A stretch of 36,261 bases of DNA from NCBI GenBank assembly GCA_903850565.1, contig CAINLV010000085.1:1-36261 (forward strand), written 5' to 3'. Positions 7,956-16,746 of this stretch are shown here, in pieces. This DNA is from an uncultured Actinomycetes bacterium (GTDB taxonomy: Bacteria > Actinomycetota > Actinomycetes > Nanopelagicales > Nanopelagicaceae). The notes under the pieces were generated by a model. That model had not been told where the DNA came from and did not search any database. It saw only the letters and a program-made list of their open reading frames with translations. The stretch's first letter is position 1. Every line of letters begins with the position of its first letter. The translations under genes and the position numbers were made by a program.

Positions 7956-8960
7956 ATGAAGGCGATAACTTTCTGTTCATCCTGCGGTGTAGGCCCAAGC
8001 CTGCCATGGGATATCTGTCCTGAATGTAGCCTGGCAACTCCAGTCGTTTTCGACAATTTGGAAGAGGGAATTCGCCGCCGCGAAGGATTTGCAATATTAC
8101 GACATAAGGCAGAAGGTGAGGCTCTTTCTTATAACCATAAGGTCTGGAAAAAATTGGCGTTTGATCGAAATCCCATATTGCCAATATTTGCAGACAAATT
8201 ATTGGCAAAGGAATATATTGCCGAAAAAATTGGTGCAAAATATCTTCAAAAAATCTATTCAGTAGCTGAAAGTCCTCGAGATATTTCTTGGAATCAATTG
8301 CCAGAAGAGTATGTTGTAAAAGTCAACCACGCTTCCGGAGGATTGATAATGATTTCCTCGGGTGCCGATAAAACTTCGAAGTTGCCGGAGCGTCTTGATA
8401 TAAACGATTGGCCGATATTTAAAATTCATCCCGAAAATGCCGACATTGGCAAAATGCAGAATTTGACGGAACAGTGGTTGTCCCAGGATTTTACGTGGCG
8501 CCCTGATTGCCTTCCAGAATGGGCCTATCAAGGCATTTCTAGAAAGGTCTTTGTCGAAGAACTAATTCAGACCGAGGAAGGACACTCTCAAGTAGAACTT
8601 CAAAATTTTGTATTTAATGGGGAACTAAAGTTGATCCGTTATTGTCCGGTCAACTTTAAAGCAACTCAACGGATAAGCGACTTTGACCCAAACTGGAATC
8701 TCTATCCGACGACCTACGCGGGCGTGAGGCACTACCAGCAGATGGAAGTACAGCCAGAGAAGCCCGGTCAACTTCAGGAGATAATAGACATTTGTGAGAT
8801 TTTGGGTGCTGAAGTTGATGCCGTCAGAGTAGATATGTATCTAGATTCAGACCAGATCCGGGTCGGAGAACTCACTAACTATCCCAACGCTGGTACAGGA
8901 CTCTGGCATCCCATAGAGTTCAACTTTGAAATCGCTAAATGGTGGAAGCAGGATTACTGA
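7956..8960 (+). CDS. TupA-like ATP-grasp enzyme with N-terminal zinc ribbon, copy 2
   Basis: This 334-aa paralogue of the preceding gene starts at the base after its stop codon (TAGATG), so translation is surely coupled. The zinc ribbon is C7, C10, C21, C24. The catalytic features are intact: FADKLLAKEYI (78-88), K122 with NHASGG (124-129, an alanine replacing the first glycine seen in the other copies), FVEELI, DAVRVDMY and GELTNYPNAG near the C-terminus. The section between the hinge and the metal strands, which often shapes the acceptor site in this fold, differs most from copy 1. This suggests a different substrate rather than a redundant enzyme. A DNA-only or RNA-binding role for the ribbon cannot be excluded. 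Confidence 0.8.
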   Translation: MKAITFCSSCGVGPSLPWDICPECSLATPVVFDNLEEGIRRREGFAILRHKAEGEALSYNHKVWKKLAFDRNPILPIFADKLLAKEYIAEKIGAKYLQKIYSVAESPRDISWNQLPEEYVVKVNHASGGLIMISSGADKTSKLPERLDINDWPIFKIHPENADIGKMQNLTEQWLSQDFTWRPDCLPEWAYQGISRKVFVEELIQTEEGHSQVELQNFVFNGELKLIRYCPVNFKATQRISDFDPNWNLYPTTYAGVRHYQQMEVQPEKPGQLQEIIDICEILGAEVDAVRVDMYLDSDQIRVGELTNYPNAGTGLWHPIEFNFEIAKWWKQDY

Positions 8961-8963
8961 TAA

Positions 8964-9971
8964 ATGCGAACTGATAATTTCTTTTGCACCTCTTGCGGAT
9001 ACGGCCCTAGCGAGGACCCAAAAACCTGTGCGGGATGCGGGGCAAAAAGCCAAGAATTTTTCGAAGATAGAGATGAAGGAATGTATCGCTATCTAAAGTT
9101 CCAAAACCTAAGAGATCGAGCCACATCTCCAGCGAAAACATATAGTGAAAAAGTCATCCGAAAGTTGGCATATGACCGAAATCCATTGTTGGTTACTTTT
9201 GCTGACAAAATTTTGGCCCGCGATTATGTTGCAGCGAAAGTGGGACCCCAATACCTGACGAAAATGTTTTCATCTGGCACTAATCCGGTGGGAATCATGT
9301 GGGATGAACTCCCTAATGAGTATGTCGTTAAAGTGAACCACGGCTCAGGGGGGATTATTGTCGTTCGAGAAGATGCAGATCCTGGCCATTCTCTTCCCGA
9401 GAGATTGCCCGAAAACGATTGGTCTCGATTTGACGTTCATCCAACATCGATGGATCCAGTCAGAGCCACCAGAATTTTACGCCAATGGCTAACTCAAGAT
9501 TTCTGCTGGCGAGCGGATAATGCCCCGGAGTGGGCTTATCAGTACGTTAAACGACAATATTTGGTTGAAGAATATATTCAGGATGGCACTGGAAACTTTC
9601 CCATTGATGTCAAGATATTTGTCATGCAAGGAGTAGCTCGCATTATTCGACTCCGCTCGACTGACCTACAGGCGACAAGAGCTGTTGCCGACGTGGATCG
9701 GGATTGGACTAGATACGACGTAACTTGTTCCGACTCGAAACCGTTTTTAAGTTTGACACCTACACCTGAAAAACCTGAAAATTTGGATGAACTCCTCCAC
9801 ATCGCGGAAACATTGGGTTCGGAAATCGACGCTGTTCGGGTGGATCTATATAACGTTAATGGCCGTATCTATTTCGGCGAACTTACCAATTACCCAAACG
9901 CCGGCAACTTAAAGTGGGAGCCAGACGAATTCAATTATCAAGCAGGAGCCTGGTGGGAACAAAATTATTAA
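8964..9971 (+). CDS. TupA-like ATP-grasp enzyme with N-terminal zinc ribbon, copy 3
   Basis: This 335-aa third paralogue starts 3 bp after copy 2. The zinc ribbon cysteines are C8, C11, C22 and C25. Core motifs are FADKILARDYV (79-89), K123 with NHGSGG (125-130), YLVEEYI hinge, DAVRVDLY and FGELTNYPNAG. It shares with copy 4 the segment TYSEK and RNPLL, absent from copies 1 and 2 (which read SYNHK), so copies 3 and 4 look like one sub-pair and copies 1 and 2 another. All residues expected for ATP and metal binding are kept, so it should be active. The substrate is unknown. Confidence 0.8.
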   Translation: MRTDNFFCTSCGYGPSEDPKTCAGCGAKSQEFFEDRDEGMYRYLKFQNLRDRATSPAKTYSEKVIRKLAYDRNPLLVTFADKILARDYVAAKVGPQYLTKMFSSGTNPVGIMWDELPNEYVVKVNHGSGGIIVVREDADPGHSLPERLPENDWSRFDVHPTSMDPVRATRILRQWLTQDFCWRADNAPEWAYQYVKRQYLVEEYIQDGTGNFPIDVKIFVMQGVARIIRLRSTDLQATRAVADVDRDWTRYDVTCSDSKPFLSLTPTPEKPENLDELLHIAETLGSEIDAVRVDLYNVNGRIYFGELTNYPNAGNLKWEPDEFNYQAGAWWEQNY

Positions 9972-9983
9972 AATGTTGGGGAA

Positions 9984-10988
9984 ATGATTCGCTTCTGTGC
10001 TTCGTGCTATTCCCGCGAAATTGACGACGACGCAGCCTTTTGCGTTGTGTGTACTTACACAGACCTCATCCCAGCGCCACAGTTAACCGAACTTAACTTA
10101 TCTCGTTTGGCGGCGTACCAGTCACTTCGCAGGCTGGCACCGAGTAACCCAAGAACCTACAGTGAAAAAATAGTTCGGAAGATGGCTTTAGACCGAAATC
10201 CATTGCTCACCACTTTTGCAGATAAATTTCTTGCCAGATCTTACGTAGAACAGACGGTAGGAACTCAGTATTTATCGAAAGTATTCGCTGTTTCTGATGA
10301 TCCTGAAGGAATAAATTGGGATCAACTTCCTGCCGAATATGTTTGCAAAGTTAACCACGGCTCTGGCGGGATGGTCGCCGTCTGGAATGGCGCAAATAAA
10401 GGGCAGAAACTACCGAACCAGATAGGAAAAGATGATTGGTCCCGACACTGGATTCATCCAGAGAGCGCTGATTCGAACTTGATCAAGACACTATCTCGAC
10501 ATTGGCTATCTCAGAATTTTACCTGGCGACCCAATGCTGTTCCGGAGTGGGCCTATCACAATATAAAGCCTTTGGTTTTTGTTGAGGAGCTTATTGGTCA
10601 GGGCACGGAGCTATCACCTATTGACTACAAGTTTTTCGTTTTTAATGGCGTCACCCGACTAATTCAGGTCCGAACTCACGAACCTGACATGTCCTTTTCT
10701 CTTTTACATTTTGATCGCGAATGGAATCACATCGATATAACGCTTAACGATGGTTCAGAAGTGGCCAACACAAAAATCGTGAGAGCGCGTCCAAAGAATT
10801 ATGAAGAACTATTATTTGTGGCCGAAAAACTTGGTGAACCAGTTGATGCGGTGAGGGTTGATTTATACAACCTTGAAGGCAGAATCACTTTTGGGGAACT
10901 GACTAACTATACTTGTGCAGGTATTTCATTTTGGACTCCATATGATTTCAATTATGAACTAGGTGATCGGTGGCAGCAAAATTACTAA
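9984..10988 (+). CDS. TupA-like ATP-grasp enzyme with N-terminal zinc ribbon, copy 4
   Basis: This fourth paralogue has 334 aa. The ribbon cysteines are C5, C8, C20 and C23, with a spacer longer and more acidic than in the others, and the segment after the ribbon (24-45) has diverged. The catalytic motifs FADKFLARSYV (78-88), K122 with NHGSGG (124-129), FVEELI, DAVRVDLY and FGELTNY are complete; the loop after the last one reads TCAG where copies 2 and 3 have PNAG. The start ATG at 9984 lies 12 bp after copy 3, with GGGG just upstream as a weak ribosome site. Its 3' end overlaps the predicted start of the following MFS transporter by 26 bp, tying enzymes and transporter into one operon. Confidence 0.8.
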   Translation: MIRFCASCYSREIDDDAAFCVVCTYTDLIPAPQLTELNLSRLAAYQSLRRLAPSNPRTYSEKIVRKMALDRNPLLTTFADKFLARSYVEQTVGTQYLSKVFAVSDDPEGINWDQLPAEYVCKVNHGSGGMVAVWNGANKGQKLPNQIGKDDWSRHWIHPESADSNLIKTLSRHWLSQNFTWRPNAVPEWAYHNIKPLVFVEELIGQGTELSPIDYKFFVFNGVTRLIQVRTHEPDMSFSLLHFDREWNHIDITLNDGSEVANTKIVRARPKNYEELLFVAEKLGEPVDAVRVDLYNLEGRITFGELTNYTCAGISFWTPYDFNYELGDRWQQNY

Positions 10989-12207
10989 AGAAGCGATTCA
11001 ACGAAGAACGATAAAAGTTCTCACTGCCGCACAAATCCTCAATGGCGTGGGTGTGACTGGCACTGTTGCGGCTGGGTCTTTGCTCGTCTCTTCAATCTCT
11101 CATTCCGAATCGTTAGCAGGTCTTGCTCAAACAACGGCGGTATTAGGTGCTGCAGCAATGGCGCTCCCGTTGGCAAAGTTAACCCAACGAGGTGGCCGGA
11201 GGTTGGCGCTTTCAACTGGTTATTCTGTGGCTGTCTTAGGTTCAATTTTTGCTATTTTGGGCGGGGTTCACCGCAATCTATTTCTCATGCTTTTGGGAAC
11301 CTTCTGCGTCGGCGCGGCTTCGGCATCGGGTTATCAGGCTCGGTTTGCCGCCATTGATTTAGCGACCGATGCTCGGCGCTCAAAAAATTTATCCTTTGTT
11401 GTTTGGGGATCCACGATTGGTGCGGTCGCTGGGCCCAATTTGATGCAGCCAGCTGGCCGAGTTGCACAAACCTTAGGGCTACCAAGATTAGTGGGACCAT
11501 ATTTAATTTCGGCCAGCACTCTGGTTTGTGCAACCGTTGTAATTCTCTTGTTATTAAAACCTGACCCTTTCTTGCTCGCCAATGCACCTTCGGCGGACTC
11601 AGAAGCGCAAGGTCATAAATCCACAAAGGTAGCGCTTCGCCATATTCGACAAGATCCGAAATCTCTTTTTGCCATTGCTGCGGTGGCAATTGGTCATTTA
11701 GCAATGGTGTCAATCATGGTCATGACTCCTGTGCATATGGCTCACGTAGATGTTACGTTGCGAATTATCGGCCTGGTTATTAGCGTGCACGTGCTTGGGA
11801 TGTATGCATTTTCCCCACTTGTCGGATCTATGAGCGACAAATACGGACGAATAATTGTTATCCGAATCGGCGTCGTTTTGCTTCTTGCCGCTTCGGTTAT
11901 TTCCGGGACGGCTTCAGGAATGGATTCGGTCCGTTTAGGTATCGGACTATTTTTTCTCGGATTGGGTTGGTCATTTACACTCATAGGAGGATCCACGCTG
12001 CTATCGGAGTCTGTGGAAATATCTATGCGCCCATCATCTCAAGGGGCAAGTGACTTGGTTATGAATCTAGTGGGTGCCTTAGGAGGTGCCAGCGCTGGGG
12101 TAATTATTGGCGCCCTCACCTATGGATGGCTCTGTCTCTTTGCGGCGGTTCCGGTTCTAATTCTAGGTATCTGGTCTTACCGCTTGACCAATAAATCCAT
12201 GAATTGA
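10963..12207 (+). CDS. MFS transporter, likely exporter linked to the ATP-grasp cluster
   Basis: This 414-aa membrane protein has about twelve hydrophobic segments in two halves. The loop RGGRRLALS in the first half and SDKYGR in the second are the loop 2-3 and loop 8-9 signatures of the major facilitator superfamily. The GTG at 10963 is the only usable start upstream of the first helix; no ATG, GTG or TTG follows until inside helix 1. It lies inside the fourth ATP-grasp gene, in another frame. Such overlap suggests co-translation, and drug/metabolite exporters often follow ligase genes that make peptide-like compounds. The 3' end overlaps the convergent prpD gene by 31 bp. The substrate is unknown; a sugar or drug transporter unrelated to the ligases is the alternative. 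Confidence 0.8.
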   Translation: MIGGSKITKEAIQRRTIKVLTAAQILNGVGVTGTVAAGSLLVSSISHSESLAGLAQTTAVLGAAAMALPLAKLTQRGGRRLALSTGYSVAVLGSIFAILGGVHRNLFLMLLGTFCVGAASASGYQARFAAIDLATDARRSKNLSFVVWGSTIGAVAGPNLMQPAGRVAQTLGLPRLVGPYLISASTLVCATVVILLLLKPDPFLLANAPSADSEAQGHKSTKVALRHIRQDPKSLFAIAAVAIGHLAMVSIMVMTPVHMAHVDVTLRIIGLVISVHVLGMYAFSPLVGSMSDKYGRIIVIRIGVVLLLAASVISGTASGMDSVRLGIGLFFLGLGWSFTLIGGSTLLSESVEISMRPSSQGASDLVMNLVGALGGASAGVIIGALTYGWLCLFAAVPVLILGIWSYRLTNKSMN

Positions 12208-13631
12208 TCCACCGGGGTATTAATCAACTGTTCATAATCTAAAGTAAGCGCCAGGATTCTTTCCTGTTGCGAAGCGTCGAATATCCGATTCAAGTTCACT
12301 TTAAATTTTTCGATTAGCAGCGGGATTCCTTCACTTCTACGGCGAGCATGGCCAATTGGGTATTCGACCACTATTTCCTCGCTAGTAGAACCATCTGCAA
12401 AGGCAATGGTGATTGCGTTTGCGATAGAACGTTTCTGGGGGTCGTGATAATCCTTGGTAAAGGAAAGATCCTCTACGCAGATAATTTTCGCTCGAAGTGC
12501 ATCGATTCGTGGATCTGCGGCAACATTGTCTTCGTAATCCCTAGCTGTGAGCCTGCCGAAGATCAATGGGACTGCAACCATGTACTGAATGCAGTGATCG
12601 CGATCGGCTGGGTTGTTTAATGGACCTTGTTTATCGATGATTCGGATACAGGCTTCGTGAGTTCTAATGGTTACCGAGGAAATATCTTCAGTGCTCTTCC
12701 CAGAGATATTCATCCATTGATGAAGTGTCATGGCCGCCTCGACTCCAGTTTGGGAGTGAAATTCGGCAGGGAAGGAAATTTTAAAAAGGATGTTTTCCAT
12801 GACGTAGGAACCGTATGGCCGTTGAAAGGTAAAGGGCTTTGCTTGGAAAGATACGTCGTAAAACCCCCAGGTTTTTGCTGAAAGCACCGATGGATAGCCC
12901 ATCTCACCGGCTTTAGCCATGAGGGCCAGTCGAACTGCTCGAGAGGTTGCATCTCCAGCGGCCCAAGATTTTCGAGATCCGGCATTAGGAAAATGGCGGT
13001 ATGTTCGAAGCGCCTGCCCGTCGACCCAAGCCAAGGAGACGGCATTCAAAATCTGATCGCGACTTAGCCCCATCATTTCTGCTACAACAGCGGTTGAAGC
13101 TACTTTCACCAAGAGCACATGATCTAAACCAACCTTATTAAAGGAGTTCTCCAAAGCAATACAGCCTTGGATTTCATGGGCCTTAATCATGGCGGTCAGA
13201 ACTGTTTTAATCGTGGGGGAAGCAATTCCAGATGTTGCCGCATTTCTAGATAGCCAATCTGCAGTTGCCAGAATGGCGCCTAAGTTGTCGGATGGGTGTC
13301 CCCATTCGGCAGCTAACCAAGTGTCATTAAAATCTAACCAACGAATCGCCGCGCCAATATTGAAAGCACCTTGTACTGGGTCCAGTTCGTAATTGGTGCC
13401 AGGAACTCGAACTCCATTCACCGTTGAAACGCCTTCGACTATCGGCCCCATTAACTTTGTGCAAGCTGGGTACTCCAACGCTTCTAACCCACAACCGATC
13501 GTATCTAACAAGCAGTTCCAGGCCGTTTTGTAAGCCAGGTCCGACGTTATTTCATAATCAAGCACATAATCAACAATGTCGACGATCTCTTGGTCAAATG
13601 GTTGGGCGCTTTTGGTGAAGCTACTGGACAT
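12177..13631 (-). CDS. prpD: 2-methylcitrate dehydratase, MmgE/PrpD family
   Basis: It removes water from 2-methylcitrate to give cis-2-methylaconitate in the methylcitrate cycle of propionyl-CoA breakdown. From ATG 13631 the protein is 484 aa, practically the length of characterised PrpD. The family signatures WLDFNDTW and GHPSDNLGAIL are in the N-terminal half. The frame remains open to 13730, but that would overlap prpC; the chosen ATG has AGGA five bases upstream and lies 19 bp after the prpC stop. It is the last gene of the minus-strand kor-prp run. A stand-alone MmgE-type hydratase is the alternative, made unlikely by prpC and prpB next door. Confidence 0.9.
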   Translation of the reverse strand: MSSSFTKSAQPFDQEIVDIVDYVLDYEITSDLAYKTAWNCLLDTIGCGLEALEYPACTKLMGPIVEGVSTVNGVRVPGTNYELDPVQGAFNIGAAIRWLDFNDTWLAAEWGHPSDNLGAILATADWLSRNAATSGIASPTIKTVLTAMIKAHEIQGCIALENSFNKVGLDHVLLVKVASTAVVAEMMGLSRDQILNAVSLAWVDGQALRTYRHFPNAGSRKSWAAGDATSRAVRLALMAKAGEMGYPSVLSAKTWGFYDVSFQAKPFTFQRPYGSYVMENILFKISFPAEFHSQTGVEAAMTLHQWMNISGKSTEDISSVTIRTHEACIRIIDKQGPLNNPADRDHCIQYMVAVPLIFGRLTARDYEDNVAADPRIDALRAKIICVEDLSFTKDYHDPQKRSIANAITIAFADGSTSEEIVVEYPIGHARRRSEGIPLLIEKFKVNLNRIFDASQQERILALTLDYEQLINTPVDQFMDLLVKR

Positions 13632-13650
13632 GCGATTCCTATTCTGAGGT

Positions 13651-14790
13651 TTAGCGCTGGGCGAGCGGAATAAATGTCTGGTCTTCTGGACCAACATAAT
13701 TTGCGGTCGGGCGAATGATCTTATTGTCATTGCGTTGTTCGATGATGTGCGCCGACCAGCCGGCGGTACGGGCCATTACAAACAGCGGGGTAAAGAAAGA
13801 GGTAGGAATTTTCATTGCGTGGTATGCAACTGCGGAAAACCAATCTGCATTGGGAAACATATTCTTGGCATCCCACATCACGTTTTCCAAGCGTTCGGCA
13901 ATGTCATACAACTTCATTGAACCTGATGATTGCGAAAGTTCTGCTGAGATCTTTTTAACAATTTCATTCCTTGGATCTGAAATTGTGTAGACCGGGTGAC
14001 CGAACCCAATTACTACCTCTTTATTGGCCACTCTCTTTCGGATATCAGTTTCGGCTTCGTCGGGGGTTTGATACCGCTCTTGAATTTCTAGCGCTACTTC
14101 GTTTGCCCCGCCATGTTTAGGGCCGCGAAGGGCACCAATCCCACCGCAGATAGCTGAAAAAATATCCGAACCAGTTCCAGCTATGACTCGGGCGGTAAAT
14201 GTTGAAGCATTAAATTCATGTTCGGCATAGAGGATAAGGGAAGCGTGCATCGCTTTTACCCATTGTTCGCTCGGTTTTTCGTTATGAAGAAGATGTAGGA
14301 AATGTCCTCCGATTGAATCTTCATCGGACTCAACGTCAATTCTCTTTCCACTATGAGTGAAGTGATACCAATACAGGAGAATCGAAGGAAGGCTGGCAAG
14401 TAGTTGATCTGCTATTTCCTTTGCCTGGTGCTCGGAATGTTCTGAACTTTCTGGAGTTAAACAACCAAGCGCCGAAACCCCAGTTCGTAGAACATCCATG
14501 GGGTGAGTAGTTGCAGGCAATGATTCTAGGATTGTTTTTAAGTGATCAGATAGTCCGCGCAATTGCCCCAGTTTATGTTTGTAGCCTGAAAGTTGTTCGG
14601 ATGTGGGAAGCGAGCCATGAATTAACAGGTGGGCAACTTCCTCGAATTCACAATGCTCGGCCAAATCTCTGATGTCGTAGCCGCGATAGTGAAGGTCATT
14701 TCCACTACGTCCGACGGTACAGAGGGCGGTATTTCCAGCCACTATTCCTGACAGGGAAACCGACTTTTTCGGCTTAAATTCTTGGGTCAT
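13651..14790 (-). CDS. prpC: 2-methylcitrate synthase (citrate synthase family)
   Basis: It condenses propionyl-CoA with oxaloacetate to 2-methylcitrate. At 379 aa it is a short type II-like citrate synthase. The catalytic triad is visible as H226 (GPKHGGANE), H265 (GFGHPVY) and D316 (PNADWFS), and the substrate arginine region [11 protein letters not shown] is at 358-368. The HEFNAS motif is at 191-196. The ATG overlaps the prpB stop by four bases (ATGA), with AGGAG upstream inside prpB, so the two are translationally coupled. The position between prpB and prpD argues for methylcitrate rather than citrate synthase, although such enzymes often use both acyl-CoAs. Confidence 0.9.
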   Translation of the reverse strand: MTQEFKPKKSVSLSGIVAGNTALCTVGRSGNDLHYRGYDIRDLAEHCEFEEVAHLLIHGSLPTSEQLSGYKHKLGQLRGLSDHLKTILESLPATTHPMDVLRTGVSALGCLTPESSEHSEHQAKEIADQLLASLPSILLYWYHFTHSGKRIDVESDEDSIGGHFLHLLHNEKPSEQWVKAMHASLILYAEHEFNASTFTARVIAGTGSDIFSAICGGIGALRGPKHGGANEVALEIQERYQTPDEAETDIRKRVANKEVVIGFGHPVYTISDPRNEIVKKISAELSQSSGSMKLYDIAERLENVMWDAKNMFPNADWFSAVAYHAMKIPTSFFTPLFVMARTAGWSAHIIEQRNDNKIIRPTANYVGPEDQTFIPLAQR

Positions 14791-15677
14791 TTCTCTTTCT
14801 CCTCACTTAAGAATTTATCCAAACTTGATTCGTAAGAGTAATAATCAATTCTTTCGTACAATTCTTCGCGTGTTTGCATGCTATCTAACACGGATTTTTG
14901 AGTGCCATCTTTTCGAATGGCGTTAAAGACATTTTCAGCTGCTTTGTTCATAGCTCGAAAAGCCGATAGTGGATACAAAGCCAATGAGACGTTGGCACTT
15001 CGAAGTTCTTCAAGAGTAAATAGCGGCGTCAAACCAAATTCGGTGATGTTCGCCAGAATCGGTACTCCAGCAACATCTGCAAATTTCCGATACATATCCA
15101 GATCGCGAATCGCTTCCGGGAAAATCATGTCCGCCCCAGCAGCTACATAGGCTTGGACTCGTTCTAGCGCGGAATCCAGGCCTTCACCGGCCAGCGCATC
15201 GGTTCGAGCCATGACGACGAAATTGTCGTCAGTCCTAGCATCGACGGCCGCCTTAATTCGATCCACCATTTCGGCAGAGGAAACAATTTCCTTATTAGGT
15301 CTATGGCCACAACGTTTGGCACCAACTTGGTCTTCAATGTGAAGGGCCCCAGCCCCAGCTTTTATGAGTGACTTTACCGTTCGGGCAATGTTGAAGGCGG
15401 ATGGCCCAAAACCGGTATCGACATCGACCAGAAGCGGTAAGTCGCACACGTTGGTGATTCGTTGGACATCAACTAGAACATCTTCCAAAGTGGTTATGCC
15501 AAGATCGGGCAGACCTAACGAACCAGCGGCGACGCCACCACCCGAGAGATATATGGCTCGATATCCAGCACGCTTTGCCAGCAGTGCATGATTGGCATTG
15601 ATGGTACCCACTACTTGTAGCGGAGATTCAACCGCCAGCGCTTGTCGAAATCGATAGCCCGCACTTGCATCAGTCAT
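14787..15677 (-). CDS. prpB: 2-methylisocitrate lyase
   Basis: It cleaves 2-methylisocitrate into succinate and pyruvate, the last step of the methylcitrate cycle. The 296-aa protein has the PEP mutase/isocitrate lyase barrel with the catalytic loop KRCGHRPNK (C123), metal ligands D85 and D87 (VDVDTGFG) and E115 (HIEDQ). The length equals that of known PrpB. The ATG at 15677 has GAGGAG about ten bases upstream. It is the first gene of the prpBCD unit, 67 bp downstream of korB on the same strand, and a TTTGC-type palindrome lies in that gap. Confidence 0.93.
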   Translation of the reverse strand: MTDASAGYRFRQALAVESPLQVVGTINANHALLAKRAGYRAIYLSGGGVAAGSLGLPDLGITTLEDVLVDVQRITNVCDLPLLVDVDTGFGPSAFNIARTVKSLIKAGAGALHIEDQVGAKRCGHRPNKEIVSSAEMVDRIKAAVDARTDDNFVVMARTDALAGEGLDSALERVQAYVAAGADMIFPEAIRDLDMYRKFADVAGVPILANITEFGLTPLFTLEELRSANVSLALYPLSAFRAMNKAAENVFNAIRKDGTQKSVLDSMQTREELYERIDYYSYESSLDKFLSEEKEK

Positions 15678-15707
15678 ACTTGAATTCTCCTCAAATCGGC
15701 TGAATAA

Positions 15708-15718
15708 GCAAAGTTTGC
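15708..15718. promoter_or_regulatory. RamB/PrpR-like palindrome upstream of prpB
   Basis: GCAAAGTTTGC is an inverted repeat with one central base, overlapping TTTGCAA, 31-41 bp upstream of the prpB start in the korB-prpB gap. RamB and PrpR, the acyl-CoA-responsive regulators of acetate and propionate genes in actinobacteria, bind boxes of the AAAGTTTGCAA / TTTGCAAA kind. The match and the location before prpBCD agree. The regulator gene is not in the window. Confidence 0.45.
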
Positions 15719-15744
15719 AAGCCAGCTATTTTCAGACAATCAGA

Positions 15745-16746
15745 TTAGTGAACTTCCCAAGTATCGCCGCCGTGTAGCAATTTCTTGAGGTCGCCTTTGC
15801 CCTGACTTCCGATGATCTCCGCTAATTGTTCGTGGACCATGGAGCCATATCCAGCACGCTCGACATCGCGGAAGACGCCAACCGGTACATGGGACAGGGT
15901 TGAACCTGAAAGTCGAGATAGCGAGAAGGCGTAGGAAGGGTCAGGGTTATGTGAGTCATGAACAATCAATTGACTCTCATCAACGCTGCTTAATTCCACT
16001 ACCTCTAAGGAATTGCCATTTCGGACGACGCCATGAGTTGCTGACTTAATGGGCTGACCATCAATCATTTGAAGCAAAGATGCTTCTTTCGTATCGGCAT
16101 CCTTGACGATATCAAAGGCGCCATCGTTGAAAATTGGGCAGTTTTGATAGATCTCAATAAGTGCCGAACCCTTGTGAGCAGTTGCCGCTCTTAAGGTTTC
16201 GGTCAGGTGTTTGCGATCGCTATCCACGGTTCGTGCTACAAAAGATGCTTCCGCCCCGATGGCAAGTGACACTGGATTAAATGGCGTATCTAGAGATCCG
16301 AGTGGGGAAGACTTTGTGATCTTTCCCTGCTCGCTAGTCGGAGAATATTGACCTTTTGTTAATCCATAAATTCGGTTATTGAATAATAAAATCTTCAATT
16401 CAACATTGCGTCGAAGTGCATGGATTAAATGGTTTCCGCCGATAGAGAGTGCATCGCCATCACCGGTGATCACGAAGACGGTTAAGTCTGGGCGAGCAAT
16501 TGCCAAACCAGAAGCAATGGCAGGAGCACGACCATGGACCGAGTGCATTCCAAAGGTATTTAGGTAATAAGGAAAACGAGATGAACATCCGATACCTGAA
16601 ATGAAAACAATATTTTCGCGAGGTATTCCTAATTCAGGAAGAAAGGCTTGCATAGAAGAGAGAATTGAGTAATCTCCACAACCTGGACACCATCGAACTT
16701 CCTGATCCGAAGTAAAGTCTTTCTTCGTTAAGGTCAAATCAGACAT
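15745..16746 (-). CDS. korB: 2-oxoacid:ferredoxin oxidoreductase, beta subunit (2-oxoglutarate type)
   Basis: This is the thiamine diphosphate- and [4Fe-4S]-binding subunit that decarboxylates a 2-oxoacid to its acyl-CoA and reduces ferredoxin. In 333 aa, the cluster cysteines are C20 and C23 (RWCPGCGD), C54 (GIGCSS) and C203 (QNCPIF). The ThDP/Mg motif runs from GDGD (95-98) to NN (123-124), followed by IYGLTKGQYSPTS. This last sequence is typical of KorB, the 2-oxoglutarate enzyme, though pyruvate is possible. ATG 16746 is chosen over the longer frame to 16800: it overlaps the korA stop by eight bases and has GGGAG six bases upstream. Confidence 0.92.
   Translation of the reverse strand: MSDLTLTKKDFTSDQEVRWCPGCGDYSILSSMQAFLPELGIPRENIVFISGIGCSSRFPYYLNTFGMHSVHGRAPAIASGLAIARPDLTVFVITGDGDALSIGGNHLIHALRRNVELKILLFNNRIYGLTKGQYSPTSEQGKITKSSPLGSLDTPFNPVSLAIGAEASFVARTVDSDRKHLTETLRAATAHKGSALIEIYQNCPIFNDGAFDIVKDADTKEASLLQMIDGQPIKSATHGVVRNGNSLEVVELSSVDESQLIVHDSHNPDPSYAFSLSRLSGSTLSHVPVGVFRDVERAGYGSMVHEQLAEIIGSQGKGDLKKLLHGGDTWEVH

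Noticed and set aside
11285-11713. 142-aa minus-strand frame inside the MFS gene
   Set aside because: It is fully antisense to a clear transporter and its translation has no domain; a shadow of biased codons.
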